From Ilyobacter_A sp963675185 (lineage in GTDB: Bacteria; Fusobacteriota; Fusobacteriia; Fusobacteriales; Fusobacteriaceae): a stretch of DNA of 64,000 nt. The position numbers were made by a program, and so were the translations under genes. The DNA lies in NCBI GenBank assembly GCA_963675185.2, contig CAXXOH010000003.1, positions 496,001 to 560,000 on the forward strand. The letters are read 5' to 3'. Positions within the stretch are counted from its first letter, which is position 1; the number at the start of each line of letters is the position of its first letter. The notes beneath the pieces are model-generated. The model made no database searches. It had not been told where the DNA came from and saw nothing but the letters and a program-made list of their open reading frames with translations. This document shows, one piece after another, positions 26,222 to 35,874 of this stretch.

Positions 26222-27445
26222 TCTAGTTAAATATTTATCCATCTTTTCTGGATAAATTACTACCAGCATTCTCAGTATCTTTTCCCATCCCCTAATTTTC
26301 TGAGTCCACTTTTTTAGCATGTTCTTAGATGCCAGATAAAGAACCTTCTGAAGAGAGTCATCTGTCGGAAATACTGACTTAGAGCGACTTACCTTCTTAA
26401 ATTGACTATTGATACTCTCTATGGTATTCGTAGTATAGATTATCTTCCTGATTTCCTGCGGATACTCAAAAAAGTGACTTAATTCATTCCAGTTATCATA
26501 CCAGGATTTAAGCGCTGGAGAGTATTCAGGGTACTCCTTATTTAGCCTTTCCAGTGAGCTGAAGCCAGCTTCAGCGTCATGCGCTTTGTAAACATCTTTG
26601 AGTTCCTTCGCGAAGATTTTCCTCTCCTTGTAGTTAAGAAACCTTAAAGTATTTCTGATTTGGTGTACGATACACCTCTGTACCTTTGTGTCAGGATAGA
26701 TAGTCTTAATTGCTTCTTTGAAGCCAGGCAGCCCATCAACAGAAGCAATGAAGATCTCTTCTACTCCTCTTGATCTAAGAGAATCTATTTCTTTTAACCA
26801 AAACTTAGAACTTTCATTTTCTCCTACTGTGATGCTCAGTATATCTTTCTTTCCTTCCAGATCAATTCCTACAATTATGTATGCTGCTTTATTGATTACT
26901 TTTCCATTGGTTTTGACATTGAAATAAGTTGCATCCAGAAAAATAAAAGGATAGCAGGCTTTTAAAGGTCTTGTTTTCCATTGGTTTGCTTCATCCATTA
27001 CTTTGTCTGTTATCCTGCTTATCTGAGTTGAGGAAAAGCTCATACCGTAGATTTCTTCGAGATGATCATTAATATCTGTAGTGGACATACCACGTCCATA
27101 CATGGATATTATCTTGTCTTCAATATCTGAGATGTCACGGGAATATTTAGGTACAACCTGAGGTTCAAAGATTCCCTCGCGGTCACGCGGAATATCAAGC
27201 TCAACTTCTCCAAGGCTTGTTTTTACCTTCTTTTGATTATTCCCATTTCTAGAGTTATTCGTATTAGAGTTTCTTTCATATTTAGAATATCCAAGGGTTT
27301 CATCCATTTCGGCTTCCAGCATAAGGGAAACCATGTCTTTAAACATATCTTTCATAATGGACTGCGCCTCAGCAATATTTTGGATATCGTTTTCCTGAAA
27401 AATCTTTTTAACTAAAGGATTAATATTTTTAACTTTTCTACTCAT
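26174..27445 (-). CDS. IS256-family (mutator) transposase, element 1
   Basis: ATG at 27445 has a GGGAGG site; an earlier start at 27466 is less likely. The 423-residue protein has the first acidic region FIFLDATYF, SVDGLPGF, the VQRCIVHQIRNTLRFL block (C-x2-H) and the YTTNTIESINSQFKK signature with the last Glu. Its last 15 or so residues (after DKYL) are encoded by the neighbouring IS701 end, so the natural C-terminus has been replaced. Whether it still works is uncertain. Confidence 0.85.
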   Translation of the reverse strand: MSRKVKNINPLVKKIFQENDIQNIAEAQSIMKDMFKDMVSLMLEAEMDETLGYSKYERNSNTNNSRNGNNQKKVKTSLGEVELDIPRDREGIFEPQVVPKYSRDISDIEDKIISMYGRGMSTTDINDHLEEIYGMSFSSTQISRITDKVMDEANQWKTRPLKACYPFIFLDATYFNVKTNGKVINKAAYIIVGIDLEGKKDILSITVGENESSKFWLKEIDSLRSRGVEEIFIASVDGLPGFKEAIKTIYPDTKVQRCIVHQIRNTLRFLNYKERKIFAKELKDVYKAHDAEAGFSSLERLNKEYPEYSPALKSWYDNWNELSHFFEYPQEIRKIIYTTNTIESINSQFKKVSRSKSVFPTDDSLQKVLYLASKNMLKKWTQKIRGWEKILRMLVVIYPEKMDKYLTRLVQKIKSRSNLNIQV

Positions 27446-27529
27446 ACAAAAAACCTCCCTAATCAATAGATTATACTTCTAATGACTAGGAAGGTGAAAT
27501 TAAATTTACACTAAATTCGGGAAACTCCC
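26222..27529 (-). mobile_element. IS256-like insertion sequence, element 1 (left end missing)
   Basis: The right end is near 27529, where GGGAGTTTCCCG (minus strand) is followed inward by GTGTAAA, as in the second element of the window. The expected left terminal repeat beyond the transposase stop is absent, because the IS701-like end begins inside the gene. This suggests an IS701-linked deletion. Confidence 0.6.
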
Positions 27530-27606
27530 AAATTTCCGAAGTACTAGTAAAAATTTACAAAAAAAATCAAATTTTATGCTAGACCATACTAAAGCATAAT
27601 TTATAG

Positions 27607-28584
27607 CTATAGAATTTTTAAAAACCCTTTTTTAAATCTAATAATACATTTAATCCCATTTGAATAGACCTTTATCTTTTCTAGAAAAGATACATTTTCT
27701 GATGCATCAGCGAGCTTCAAGTTGAATCTTAGGTCTTCTAAAGAAACTATATCGTCTATAATTAATTTTGTATGATAATTGTACGCAACAGCTTCCTCTT
27801 TTTCTACGAAAATTCCATCTAAATCAATTCCAAATAAGTACTTAAATCTTTTGATATTTTCTTTATTCAAACTGTTATCTACCGAATTCATTCCATTTAT
27901 TATATCCAAATGAAAACATATTCTTTTTAATACTGTAAGGATATAATTTACTTTTTCTATATCAAGTACAGATTTTTTTAATCTTTTTTCTCTTTTATAC
28001 TCTTTCAAAAGATTTTCTAGAATATCTATATCTTTTTTAATTTCAAAAAGTTTTATAAAAGATTTTTCATAATATTTTTCAATAAATAAATTTTTTATCT
28101 TACGAAATGTGGATCTAACGTGAGTATATATCTGCCATTCATATTTTTCTGGGAAAATTAAATAATTAACAGTCAATGCTATAATTATACCTAAAAGAGT
28201 TTCAAATACTCTTTGTAATGAATACTCTATAGGTGAAATTCCAAGTTTTTCTATATTAACCATAATAGCTATAAAAACGATGCAGGCTATATTTATTGAC
28301 TTTTTCCAGTTTAAGCTATTGCACAAAATAATTATTAAGCTTACACCTACACCTGAAAGAACTGCACTGCTTTGGCCAATTACAGCAAAGAGAACCCCAA
28401 TTACCGCTCCTAAAAACGTGCCTTTCATTCTGTTTTCCCCGGCTTTGAAAGATGCATACACAGAATTTTGAAATGTCATTACTACAGCTAACGATGAATA
28501 AAAGGCTGATTCCGTCAAGCCAATTCTATATAGTAATACACAAAAAAATATTGAAATGCCAATTTTTAAAGCTTTTTTATTCAT
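27607..28584 (-). CDS. FUSC/ArAE-family inner membrane protein
   Basis: A 325-residue protein. Residues 1-155 contain about six membrane segments of the FUSC/aromatic acid exporter type (YRIGLTESAFYSSLAVVMTFQNSVYASFKAGENRMKGTFLGAVIGVLFA). The rest is a soluble, Lys/Glu-rich helical domain (DUF939-like). Relatives export aromatic acids or act in envelope stress; substrate unknown. It is the first cargo gene after the IS256 element and is more AT-rich than the flanking housekeeping genes. Confidence 0.8.
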   Translation of the reverse strand: MNKKALKIGISIFFCVLLYRIGLTESAFYSSLAVVMTFQNSVYASFKAGENRMKGTFLGAVIGVLFAVIGQSSAVLSGVGVSLIIILCNSLNWKKSINIACIVFIAIMVNIEKLGISPIEYSLQRVFETLLGIIIALTVNYLIFPEKYEWQIYTHVRSTFRKIKNLFIEKYYEKSFIKLFEIKKDIDILENLLKEYKREKRLKKSVLDIEKVNYILTVLKRICFHLDIINGMNSVDNSLNKENIKRFKYLFGIDLDGIFVEKEEAVAYNYHTKLIIDDIVSLEDLRFNLKLADASENVSFLEKIKVYSNGIKCIIRFKKGFLKIL

Positions 28585-29352
28585 TTTAATTTACCCCTCT
28601 TTTATAATGAATATTATGGTTTTTGAAAATATAAAGGCTGCCTCGAAAAGAAAAAAATATTAAGCGCTTTCAGTGACTCAAAATAGTAAGTTTTTAATAT
28701 ATTAAAAATCTGATCTTAATCTTACTCAACCATTTTTCCAATGTCAATGTATATTCATTTTTTCTATAATTTTGTCCTAAACCTATTCATTAAAAATATT
28801 TTGAAAATTCCAATTTTAATGTTATCATTTAACATTTTGCAGTAATAAAGACTCCCTTCCAATTACTTGACTTTTTACACTAGAATTTACTGAAAACAAT
28901 TTTTAAAATTTTTTTTGTCCTTTTATGTCTCACTCGGTCGCTTTAAGTCTCGAATGCATATAATACATTTATAAGAAATTACTATTCAATTTAAATTTTA
29001 AATAAGTTGTTGTTTCCAGCCTTTTTCTTCTTCACTACGTTCCAACTTTTTCTAATCTTGTACACTTTTTATACGAACTAAAAAATATCGCTAAATAAGT
29101 TAATAGTATATTTGTTATTATCTTGGATTAATTTAAGTTCGAATCTTTCTGTATAATTTAAAATTTTCCAAGTTTTATTTTGAGTAATTTCTAATTAACA
29201 CAAGTGTATGCTGATACAGATAAAAATTTTCTATTTATAAATTATCTATCTCTTGATTTTCTTTAATTAACTGTTTGCTATATTATGTTGTTTTAACTCA
29301 AATTAAAGTTGATCTTGAAATATCTTTAAAAATATGCCAAGGAGGATGTACC
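28585..29352. other. Intergenic region, no gene seen
   Basis: 768 very AT-rich bases between the divergent FUSC and symporter genes. All frames are full of stops and no RNA family is recognised. It presumably holds the promoters of both genes; I cannot place a convincing -35/-10 pair. It may contain decayed sequence. Confidence 0.5.
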
Positions 29353-30624
29353 ATGTTTAAAAAATTTTCACTCACTACAAAAATATTTATAGGCCTCATC
29401 GGAGGACTTGTTTTAGGGCTTATAATCTACCCGTTTAGAGAACTTGCTTTCATCGAAAAATACTTTATAGGATTTTTCCTTCAGCTTACCGGGAAAGTGT
29501 TTATAACCTCTATAAAAATGCTTGTTGTACCGCTTGTTTTTATTTCTCTTACTGCTGGTGCCATGTCTATGGAGGATGTAAAAAAACTAGGTAGAGTAGG
29601 GTTCAAAACTTTAAGTTTTTACCTAATTACAACTGCAATCGCCATAACTATAGCAATTGCTCTTGGAAACTTTACCAATCCTGGTGCAGGAATTGAAATG
29701 GCCAGCATAGATCAAGCTTCATATGCAGTTAGGGAATCTAAACCTTTTATTGATGTAATTGTTGATATGGTCCCTAGGAACCCTTTTGAATCGCTGTCAA
29801 GCGGAAATATGCTTCAAATCATAGTCTTTTCATTATTGCTGGGAACAACTCTTACCATAACTGGAGAAAAAACAAAAGGCATAAGAAAATTATTCGAAGA
29901 AGCCAATACAGTAATCTTAAAAATGGTTGATCTAGTCATGCAAATTGCACCATTCGGCGTATTTTGTCTGATAACTAAAACAATGGCTACACTTGGTTAT
30001 AGTGCAATGAAGCCGCTTGCTATGTACATGTTTACTGTCATCGGAGCACTTCTTCTCCATGCGCTAATCACTTATCAGGGGATGCTCGTCGTATTTACAA
30101 AAATGAATCCCTTTAATTTTTTCAAAAGATTTTCAAACGCCATTTCTGTAGCTTTTTCAACAGCGAGCAGCAATGCCACTATCCCGGTTACCATGGAAAC
30201 TGTTCAAGAGAAATTTGGTGTCTCTAAGCAAATAAGCTCATTCACTATACCTCTTGGTGCTACAATAAATATGGACGGTACCGCCATAATGCAGGGAGTT
30301 GCCACTGTATTTATAGCGCAAGTTTACGGAATACCTTTGACAGTTACCGATTTTATAACAGTAATTCTAACTGCCACATTAGCTTCCATCGGTACGGCTG
30401 GTGTCCCTGGAGTAGGACTTATCACTCTTTCTATGATCCTTACTCAAGTAGGTCTGCCTGTTGAAGGGATCGCACTTATCATGGGGATAGACAGAATCTT
30501 AGATATGATAAGAACTGCCGTCAACATAACAGGAGATGCCGTCTGCACATTAATAGTTGCTAAAACAGAGGGGGAAATCTGTGAAATGGAAAATAAAGCT
30601 GAATTAGAAGAGATCACAGTATAA
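29353..30624 (+). CDS. Dicarboxylate/amino acid:cation symporter (DAACS family)
   Basis: ATG at 29353 follows AAGGAGGATGTACC, which decides the start over an upstream ATT-rich extension. The 423-residue protein has eight membrane helices and two re-entrant loops. HP1 carries the serine-rich AFSTASSNATIPV motif, and TM7 carries NMDGTAIMQGV, which binds sodium and substrate. It is a GltP/GltT-like importer of glutamate, aspartate or C4-dicarboxylates. It precedes a TRAP-type system by about 70 bases and may share substrate class. Confidence 0.92.
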   Translation: MFKKFSLTTKIFIGLIGGLVLGLIIYPFRELAFIEKYFIGFFLQLTGKVFITSIKMLVVPLVFISLTAGAMSMEDVKKLGRVGFKTLSFYLITTAIAITIAIALGNFTNPGAGIEMASIDQASYAVRESKPFIDVIVDMVPRNPFESLSSGNMLQIIVFSLLLGTTLTITGEKTKGIRKLFEEANTVILKMVDLVMQIAPFGVFCLITKTMATLGYSAMKPLAMYMFTVIGALLLHALITYQGMLVVFTKMNPFNFFKRFSNAISVAFSTASSNATIPVTMETVQEKFGVSKQISSFTIPLGATINMDGTAIMQGVATVFIAQVYGIPLTVTDFITVILTATLASIGTAGVPGVGLITLSMILTQVGLPVEGIALIMGIDRILDMIRTAVNITGDAVCTLIVAKTEGEICEMENKAELEEITV

Positions 30625-30692
30625 TTTCTCTTAAGCAGCTATAAGTTGATTTAATTTAAATTCTATATAAAAAATGAATAGGAGGAATATTT

Positions 30693-31715
30693 ATGAAAAA
30701 ATTATTACTAGGTTTATTCGTATCGTTAGCTTTAGCATTTAGTCTTACAGGATGTAGAGGTTCAGATAAATCTGACTCAGCTGCAAGCGGAAAGAAACAA
30801 TTCGTTACTATAGGTACAGGCGGAGTAACTGGAGTCTACTATCCTACAGGTGGTGCTATCAGTAAACTTATAAACAGCAAAGAAGAGTACAATATAAAAT
30901 CTACAGTTGAATCAACAGCAGGTTCTGTATATAACATTAATGCTGTCCTTACAGGAGATCTTGACTTTGGAATTGCACAATCAGATAAACAATATCAAGC
31001 ATATTTCGGTACATCAGAATGGAAGGACGCTGGATCTCAAAAAGACCTTAGATCAGTATTTTCTATTCATCCTGAATCTATTACATTGGTAGCATCACAG
31101 AATTCAGGAATCAATACAGTAAAAGATCTTAAAGGTAAAAGGGTTAATCTTGGGAATGTAGGATCTGGCCAATTACAAAATTCACAGGATATCTTTGAAG
31201 TTTTAGGGTTCTCAAAAGAAGATATAGAAGCTGAATATGTAAAAGCAGTTGAATCACCTGGATTGCTACAGGATGAAAGAATCGATGCGTTTTTCTATAC
31301 CTTAGGGCACCCAAGTGGGGCAATAAAAGAGGCTACATCAGGAAGAATTAAAGTTAAAATCGTTCCTATCACAGGTCCTGAAATAGATGAATTGATAAAA
31401 GAAAAACCTTACTATGCAAAATCAATAATAGAAGCTAAAAACTATCCAAATGCAGTAAATACAGAAGATGTGAATACAGTTGGGGTAAAAGCAACATTGA
31501 TTACATCAGTTAATGTAAACGAGGAGGTGGTTTATGCAATTACAAAAGAGGTTTTCGAAAACTTTGACGAGTTCAAAAAACTTCATCCGGCATACTCTAC
31601 TTTAACTAAAGAAAGCATGCTACAAGGTTTGTCTGCACCGCTTCATAAAGGGGCTATCAGGTACTATAAAGAAGCTGGGTTAGATAAATTTATTAATCCT
31701 GATTTAATAAAATAA
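30693..31715 (+). CDS. TAXI-family TRAP transporter solute-binding lipoprotein
   Basis: A 340-residue protein with a lipobox SLTGC (Cys at residue 21), so it is probably a periplasmic lipoprotein. The TAXI signature region FVTIGTGGVTGVYYPTGGAISKLI, SGINTVKDLKGKRVNLGNVGSG and DAFFYTLGHPSGAIKEA are present. It delivers a ligand, often glutamate or another carboxylate, to the fused permease encoded next. A hairpin between the two genes probably favours higher expression of this binding protein. Confidence 0.92.
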   Translation: MKKLLLGLFVSLALAFSLTGCRGSDKSDSAASGKKQFVTIGTGGVTGVYYPTGGAISKLINSKEEYNIKSTVESTAGSVYNINAVLTGDLDFGIAQSDKQYQAYFGTSEWKDAGSQKDLRSVFSIHPESITLVASQNSGINTVKDLKGKRVNLGNVGSGQLQNSQDIFEVLGFSKEDIEAEYVKAVESPGLLQDERIDAFFYTLGHPSGAIKEATSGRIKVKIVPITGPEIDELIKEKPYYAKSIIEAKNYPNAVNTEDVNTVGVKATLITSVNVNEEVVYAITKEVFENFDEFKKLHPAYSTLTKESMLQGLSAPLHKGAIRYYKEAGLDKFINPDLIK

Positions 31716-31752
31716 AGACCGATTGAATAAATTTAAACTGTTTAATGCAATG

Positions 31753-31779
31753 ACCCCTGGTGCTAATATAAACAGGGGT
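31753..31779 (+). terminator. Partial terminator between TAXI protein and permease
   Basis: Stem ACCCCTG/CAGGGGT with a 13-base loop, followed by TATTCTTATT. Its position between binding protein and permease suggests attenuation within the operon. Confidence 0.55.
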
Positions 31780-31864
31780 TATTCTTATTAAAGAGAGGTA
31801 AAAGATATCTTTATCAAAAGTTTTATAAACTATATCTTTTACACATATGATGGGAGTGAAAAGA

Positions 31865-33925
31865 ATGTCTGAAAAAGATCAGTTTATAGCAGAGGAACTG
31901 CTGTTGGAAGAGACGGGAAAAATAAGGCATGATAGAAAGATAGATAGGTTCTTAATCTCCGGTATATCAATTTTATGGGCACTATTCCAGTTGGCACTAC
32001 CTAAATTTTTAATATTGGATAGTGTTTCTACCAGGGCGATACATCTTACTTTCGCAGTTGTGTTGGCCTTTCTAAGCATACCCATGATCAAGAAGCCTTT
32101 GACAAAACTCAAGTTTTTACATACAGTAGATCATATCCCACTGCTAGATATAATGTTTGCACTGGTATCTATAGGGGTTGTTTTATATATAGTACTGGAT
32201 AAGGAGGGAATCGCCTCAAGAGCAGGAATGCCTAACCAAATTGATTATATTTTTGGAATAAGTACGGTAGTGTTTGTCCTATTGGCAGCACACAGAATGA
32301 TTGGGGCAGCCTTACCTATAATAGCCATACTCATATCAACGTATGCCTTTATGGGACCAAACATGCCAGGAATATTTGCATTTAGAGGGGTATCGATTAC
32401 AAAATATATCAATCAGATATCTTTATCTACTGAAGGGATCTATGGAATCCCTTTGGATGTTTCAGCGAATACAGTATTCCTTTTCGTATTACTTGGAGCA
32501 TTACTTGACAAAGTTGGGGCTGGGCAATTTTTTAATGATTTATCCTTCTCACTACTTGGTAAGTACAAAGGTGGACCTGCAAAAGCATCAGTTGTTTCAA
32601 GTGGTCTGAGCGGACTTATATCTGGATCAAGTATAGCAAACGTAGTTACTACTGGAACATTTACAATTCCTTTAATGAAGAAAGCAGGGTACCCTGCAAA
32701 GATAGCTGCAGCAACAGAAGTTGCGGCAAGTACAAACGGCCAATTAATGCCTCCTATAATGGGTGCGGCGGCATTTATCATAGCTGAATACCTTGGAATT
32801 TCATATATTGAAGTGATAAAAGCAGCTGCAATACCTGCATTTGTATCGTATTTTGCACTGTTTTACATAACACATTTAGAAGCTTTAAAATTAGGTCTGA
32901 AGGGTCTTCCTAAAGCAGATCTACCCAATTTTTTTAAGACTGTTAAATCTGGAGGGCACTACTTAATTCCGCTTGGGATGCTTGTTTTCGAACTTATGGT
33001 AATGAGACATTCTCCAAAACTTTCGGCATTTAATGCTATAATGATTTTATTTGTTGTAGCCCTTGTACAAGAAATTTTCAGAGCGTCTAAAAAAGGAGAA
33101 GGATTTGTAACAGGATTGAGTAATGGAATAAAAATTATTGTAGATGGACTTATAAGCGGCTCAAGAAACATGGTAGGGGTTGCACTTGCAACAGCTGCTG
33201 CAGGGATAGTTGTCGGAGTAGTTTCTATGGGTATAGGTAGTATGGTTGTACAGATAGTTGAAGTTCTTTCTCAGGGAAATATTTTCTTATTATTATTCAT
33301 AACCGCAGTTGCAAGTTTAATTCTTGGAATGGGGCTTCCTACAACAGCAACTTATATAGTTATGGCTTCAATTACAGTTCCGGTAATTATAAAATTAAGT
33401 GTGGTTTATGCATTTAATCCAGTGGCGCCTGTAGCGGCACATCTATTCTGCTTCTATTTTGGAATCTTAGCAGATGATACACCACCAGTAGGATTGGCTG
33501 CATATACTGCAGCTGCTATAGCCAAGTCCGATCCTATTTCAACTGGGATTCAAGGATTTATCTATGACCTAAGAACAGCTGTAATACCGTTCATGTTTGT
33601 CTTCAACCCGGACTTGGTTCTTGTAGGTATAAACAACTGGCCAGAAGCATTATTGATATTTGCTATGGCATGCCTAGGAGCATTTGCATTTACGAGCTTC
33701 GCTCAAGGGTGGTTCCTTGTTAAGAACAAATGGTATGAACTGCCGTTGTTTGGAGTTGTATCATTAATCTTATTTTTCCCTGGAATAATATCAATCATCT
33801 TCAAGCTTCCTATGGAGAATAGATATTATTTCTATGGTGTAGGACTTGTATTATACGGAATGCTTTACTTAATGCAGAACTCAAGAAAGAAAAAAGAGCT
33901 AGCTAACTCGTGTATAACAAGTTAA
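31865..33925 (+). CDS. TRAP transporter fused permease (DctQ-DctM type)
   Basis: ATG at 31865 follows GGGAGTGAAAAGA; ATG at 31847 is the alternative. About 686 residues: an N-terminal four-helix DctQ-like part and a large DctM-like part with many helices. Motifs are SGLSGLISGSSIANVVTTGTFTIPLMKKAGY, GQLMPPIMGAAAFIIAEYLG, LILGMGLPTTATYIVMA and ADDTPPVGLAAYTAAAIA. This is the usual permease for TAXI systems, using a sodium gradient. Confidence 0.93.
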   Translation: MSEKDQFIAEELLLEETGKIRHDRKIDRFLISGISILWALFQLALPKFLILDSVSTRAIHLTFAVVLAFLSIPMIKKPLTKLKFLHTVDHIPLLDIMFALVSIGVVLYIVLDKEGIASRAGMPNQIDYIFGISTVVFVLLAAHRMIGAALPIIAILISTYAFMGPNMPGIFAFRGVSITKYINQISLSTEGIYGIPLDVSANTVFLFVLLGALLDKVGAGQFFNDLSFSLLGKYKGGPAKASVVSSGLSGLISGSSIANVVTTGTFTIPLMKKAGYPAKIAAATEVAASTNGQLMPPIMGAAAFIIAEYLGISYIEVIKAAAIPAFVSYFALFYITHLEALKLGLKGLPKADLPNFFKTVKSGGHYLIPLGMLVFELMVMRHSPKLSAFNAIMILFVVALVQEIFRASKKGEGFVTGLSNGIKIIVDGLISGSRNMVGVALATAAAGIVVGVVSMGIGSMVVQIVEVLSQGNIFLLLFITAVASLILGMGLPTTATYIVMASITVPVIIKLSVVYAFNPVAPVAAHLFCFYFGILADDTPPVGLAAYTAAAIAKSDPISTGIQGFIYDLRTAVIPFMFVFNPDLVLVGINNWPEALLIFAMACLGAFAFTSFAQGWFLVKNKWYELPLFGVVSLILFFPGIISIIFKLPMENRYYFYGVGLVLYGMLYLMQNSRKKKELANSCITS

Positions 33926-33964
33926 AAAACAACAATAAATTTAAAAACCCAGTGTAATAAACTA

Positions 33965-34008
33965 TACCCTATAGAGTAGACAATAAAAAAAGTCTACCCT
34001 ATAGGGTA
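33965..34008 (+). terminator. Terminator after the TRAP permease
   Basis: 17-base arms TACCCTATAGAGTAGAC and GTCTACCCTATAGGGTA match at 16 of 17 positions around an A-rich loop, followed by TTTTCGTTT. Confidence 0.7.
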
Positions 34009-34050
34009 TTTTCGTTTATAATGAAACAAATAAGATTAGAGGTGAGACAT

Positions 34051-34543
34051 ATGAGTAAAAAAATTTTTACTGAGAAAGAAATAGAAGTATTAACTAAGAA
34101 TCAATATATTAAAAATGTTAGCGCAAAAGGAATCACCTACACTGATGAATTCAAGCAAATTTTTATAGCTGAAAATGAATTGTTAAAAAAAAGCAGAATG
34201 ACAGAAAGGATGTGTGGAATAAAAAAATAGAGCTATCCTCAGAACAAAAGTTTCTACTTATCTACGAGTTGATTAATAAGTATCAATTTAAAAATATGGT
34301 CACTTATTTATGTCATATAGCTGGAATATCCCGTTCTGGATACTACAACTATTTTTCATTAAAATCACAGAAATTAAGGGAACTGCGTGATAATAGAGAC
34401 GAAGTAGTTAAAGAAATTATTTTAAAAGCATACAAGTTTAAAAGGCATAAAAAGGGAGCTCGACAGATTAAAATGACATTAGAAGAGTCTGTCAAGAAAT
34501 TGGTGTATCCGTCCAAAATTTTTTCTATGGAATTGGCGAGGGA
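34051..34543 (+). pseudogene. IS3-family transposase remnant
   Basis: ATG after AGAGGTGAGAC begins an OrfA-like helix-turn-helix start (MSKKIFTEKEIEVLTKNQYIKNV...TYTDEFKQIFIAEN). It then jumps, by an apparent internal deletion, into an IS150-like linker (ELLKKSRMTER). OrfB begins in an overlapping frame (34212) with SRSGYYNYF and KKGARQIKMTLEE, and is cut off by the IS256-like element at about 34538. No catalytic DDE residues remain. Confidence 0.75.
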
Positions 34544-35831
34544 CTAAATACGTCCCTCGAAATAGATGCTTAATTGACCTATAATTTTTGCCCATTCCCG
34601 AACTCGAATTTTCCATTTCTTAGTAATATCAATCATTGCTAGATAAAGCATCTTCAACAATGAATCGTCAGATGGGAAAATACTCTTTGACTTTGTTACT
34701 TTTCTCAGTTGACGATTGAAGCTTTCAATTGCATTTGTCGTATAGATTAACTTTCGAATTTCTTTAGGATATTTAAACATAACAGCTATCTCGTCCCAAT
34801 GATCTCGCCATGGCTTTATTGCAATATAGTATTTTTCGCTCCATTTTGCGTCAAGCTTAGCAAGAGCGTCCAACGCTGCCTCTTCATCAATGGCTGTATA
34901 AATTGGCTTGAGATCCGTTACAAAAGTTTTTCGGTCTTTGTAAGACAGATAACGAGTAGAATTACGGATCATATGTACAATGCAACGCTGCACCTCTGTT
35001 CTAGGGAATGTTGCTTCTATAGCTTCCTTGAAACCATTTAGACCATCAATCGATGCGATAAGGATATCTTCGACACCTCTATGCTGAAGATCACTTAGAA
35101 CCTTTAACCAAAATTTGCTTGTTTCATTTTCACCGACCCACATTCCTAGGACTTCTTTCATACCATCAAGGTTGATACCAATAATTATGTAAACAGCTTT
35201 ATTTACGATTTTGCCATCCTGTCTAACTTTGTAATGGATAGCATCCATTACAACATGGGCGTAAATTCTATCCAAAGGACGTTGTTGCCATTCTTTGATG
35301 ATCGGCATGATTTTATCAGTGATCTGCGAAATCATGGTCGGTGAAATATCGATGCCATAAAGATTATTCAGATGGTCCTGAATATCTCTGACAGTCATAC
35401 CTTTAGCATACATGCTTATTACTTGGTCGTCAATACTAGAAACATCCCGCTGATTTTTCTTAACGATAATTGGTTCAAATTCCCCGGAACGATCACGTGG
35501 AACTTCGATTTCAATTTTGCCGTAGTCGGAGCGAACTTTCTTCGAGCGCTTGCCGTTTCGCGTATTGTTGGTATCTTTATTTTTATAATCATATTTGCTG
35601 TAGCCTAACTCATAATCTAATTCAGCTTCAAGCATTTCTTCGATAAGATCCTTGAATTGCTCTTTAAGAAGATTCTGAACATCGGAAACATCCTTTAATT
35701 TCCCTTCTTGCATAAGTTCACGTACTTTTTGTTTGTCTAATAACCCTTTGAATGACATGTGAGTGGTACCTCCTTATTGATATTTTATTTTACATCAATT
35801 TCGGAGTTTACACCAAATATTTTACACCCTC
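34538..35831 (-). mobile_element. IS256-like insertion sequence, element 2
   Basis: The proposed ends are GAGGGACTAAA at 34538 and, on the other strand, GAGGGTGTAAA ending at 35831 (9 of 11 matches). An inner GTGTAAA repeat is shared with element 1. No clear 8-9 bp target duplication is visible. The two IS256 transposases differ clearly in sequence, so they are separate insertions rather than the arms of one composite transposon. Confidence 0.65.
34544..35758 (-). CDS. IS256-family (mutator) transposase, element 2
   Basis: The 404-residue protein is complete, ending in YFEGRI as normal for the family. The acidic motif is in HVVMDAIHYK, followed by ASIDGLNGF, VQRCIVHMIRNSTRYL and YTTNAIESFNRQLRK with the catalytic Glu. 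A GGAGGTACC ribosome site precedes the ATG. Likely functional. Confidence 0.9.
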   Translation of the reverse strand: MSFKGLLDKQKVRELMQEGKLKDVSDVQNLLKEQFKDLIEEMLEAELDYELGYSKYDYKNKDTNNTRNGKRSKKVRSDYGKIEIEVPRDRSGEFEPIIVKKNQRDVSSIDDQVISMYAKGMTVRDIQDHLNNLYGIDISPTMISQITDKIMPIIKEWQQRPLDRIYAHVVMDAIHYKVRQDGKIVNKAVYIIIGINLDGMKEVLGMWVGENETSKFWLKVLSDLQHRGVEDILIASIDGLNGFKEAIEATFPRTEVQRCIVHMIRNSTRYLSYKDRKTFVTDLKPIYTAIDEEAALDALAKLDAKWSEKYYIAIKPWRDHWDEIAVMFKYPKEIRKLIYTTNAIESFNRQLRKVTKSKSIFPSDDSLLKMLYLAMIDITKKWKIRVREWAKIIGQLSIYFEGRI

Positions 35832-35874
35832 GTCCTTGACAAAGGGTACAGTTTATAAAACGCTAATTTTTTTA

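Noticed and set aside
26174..35831. Composite transposon with two IS256 arms
   Set aside because: The two transposases differ clearly in sequence and length, and element 1 lacks its left end, so they cannot act as a matched pair.
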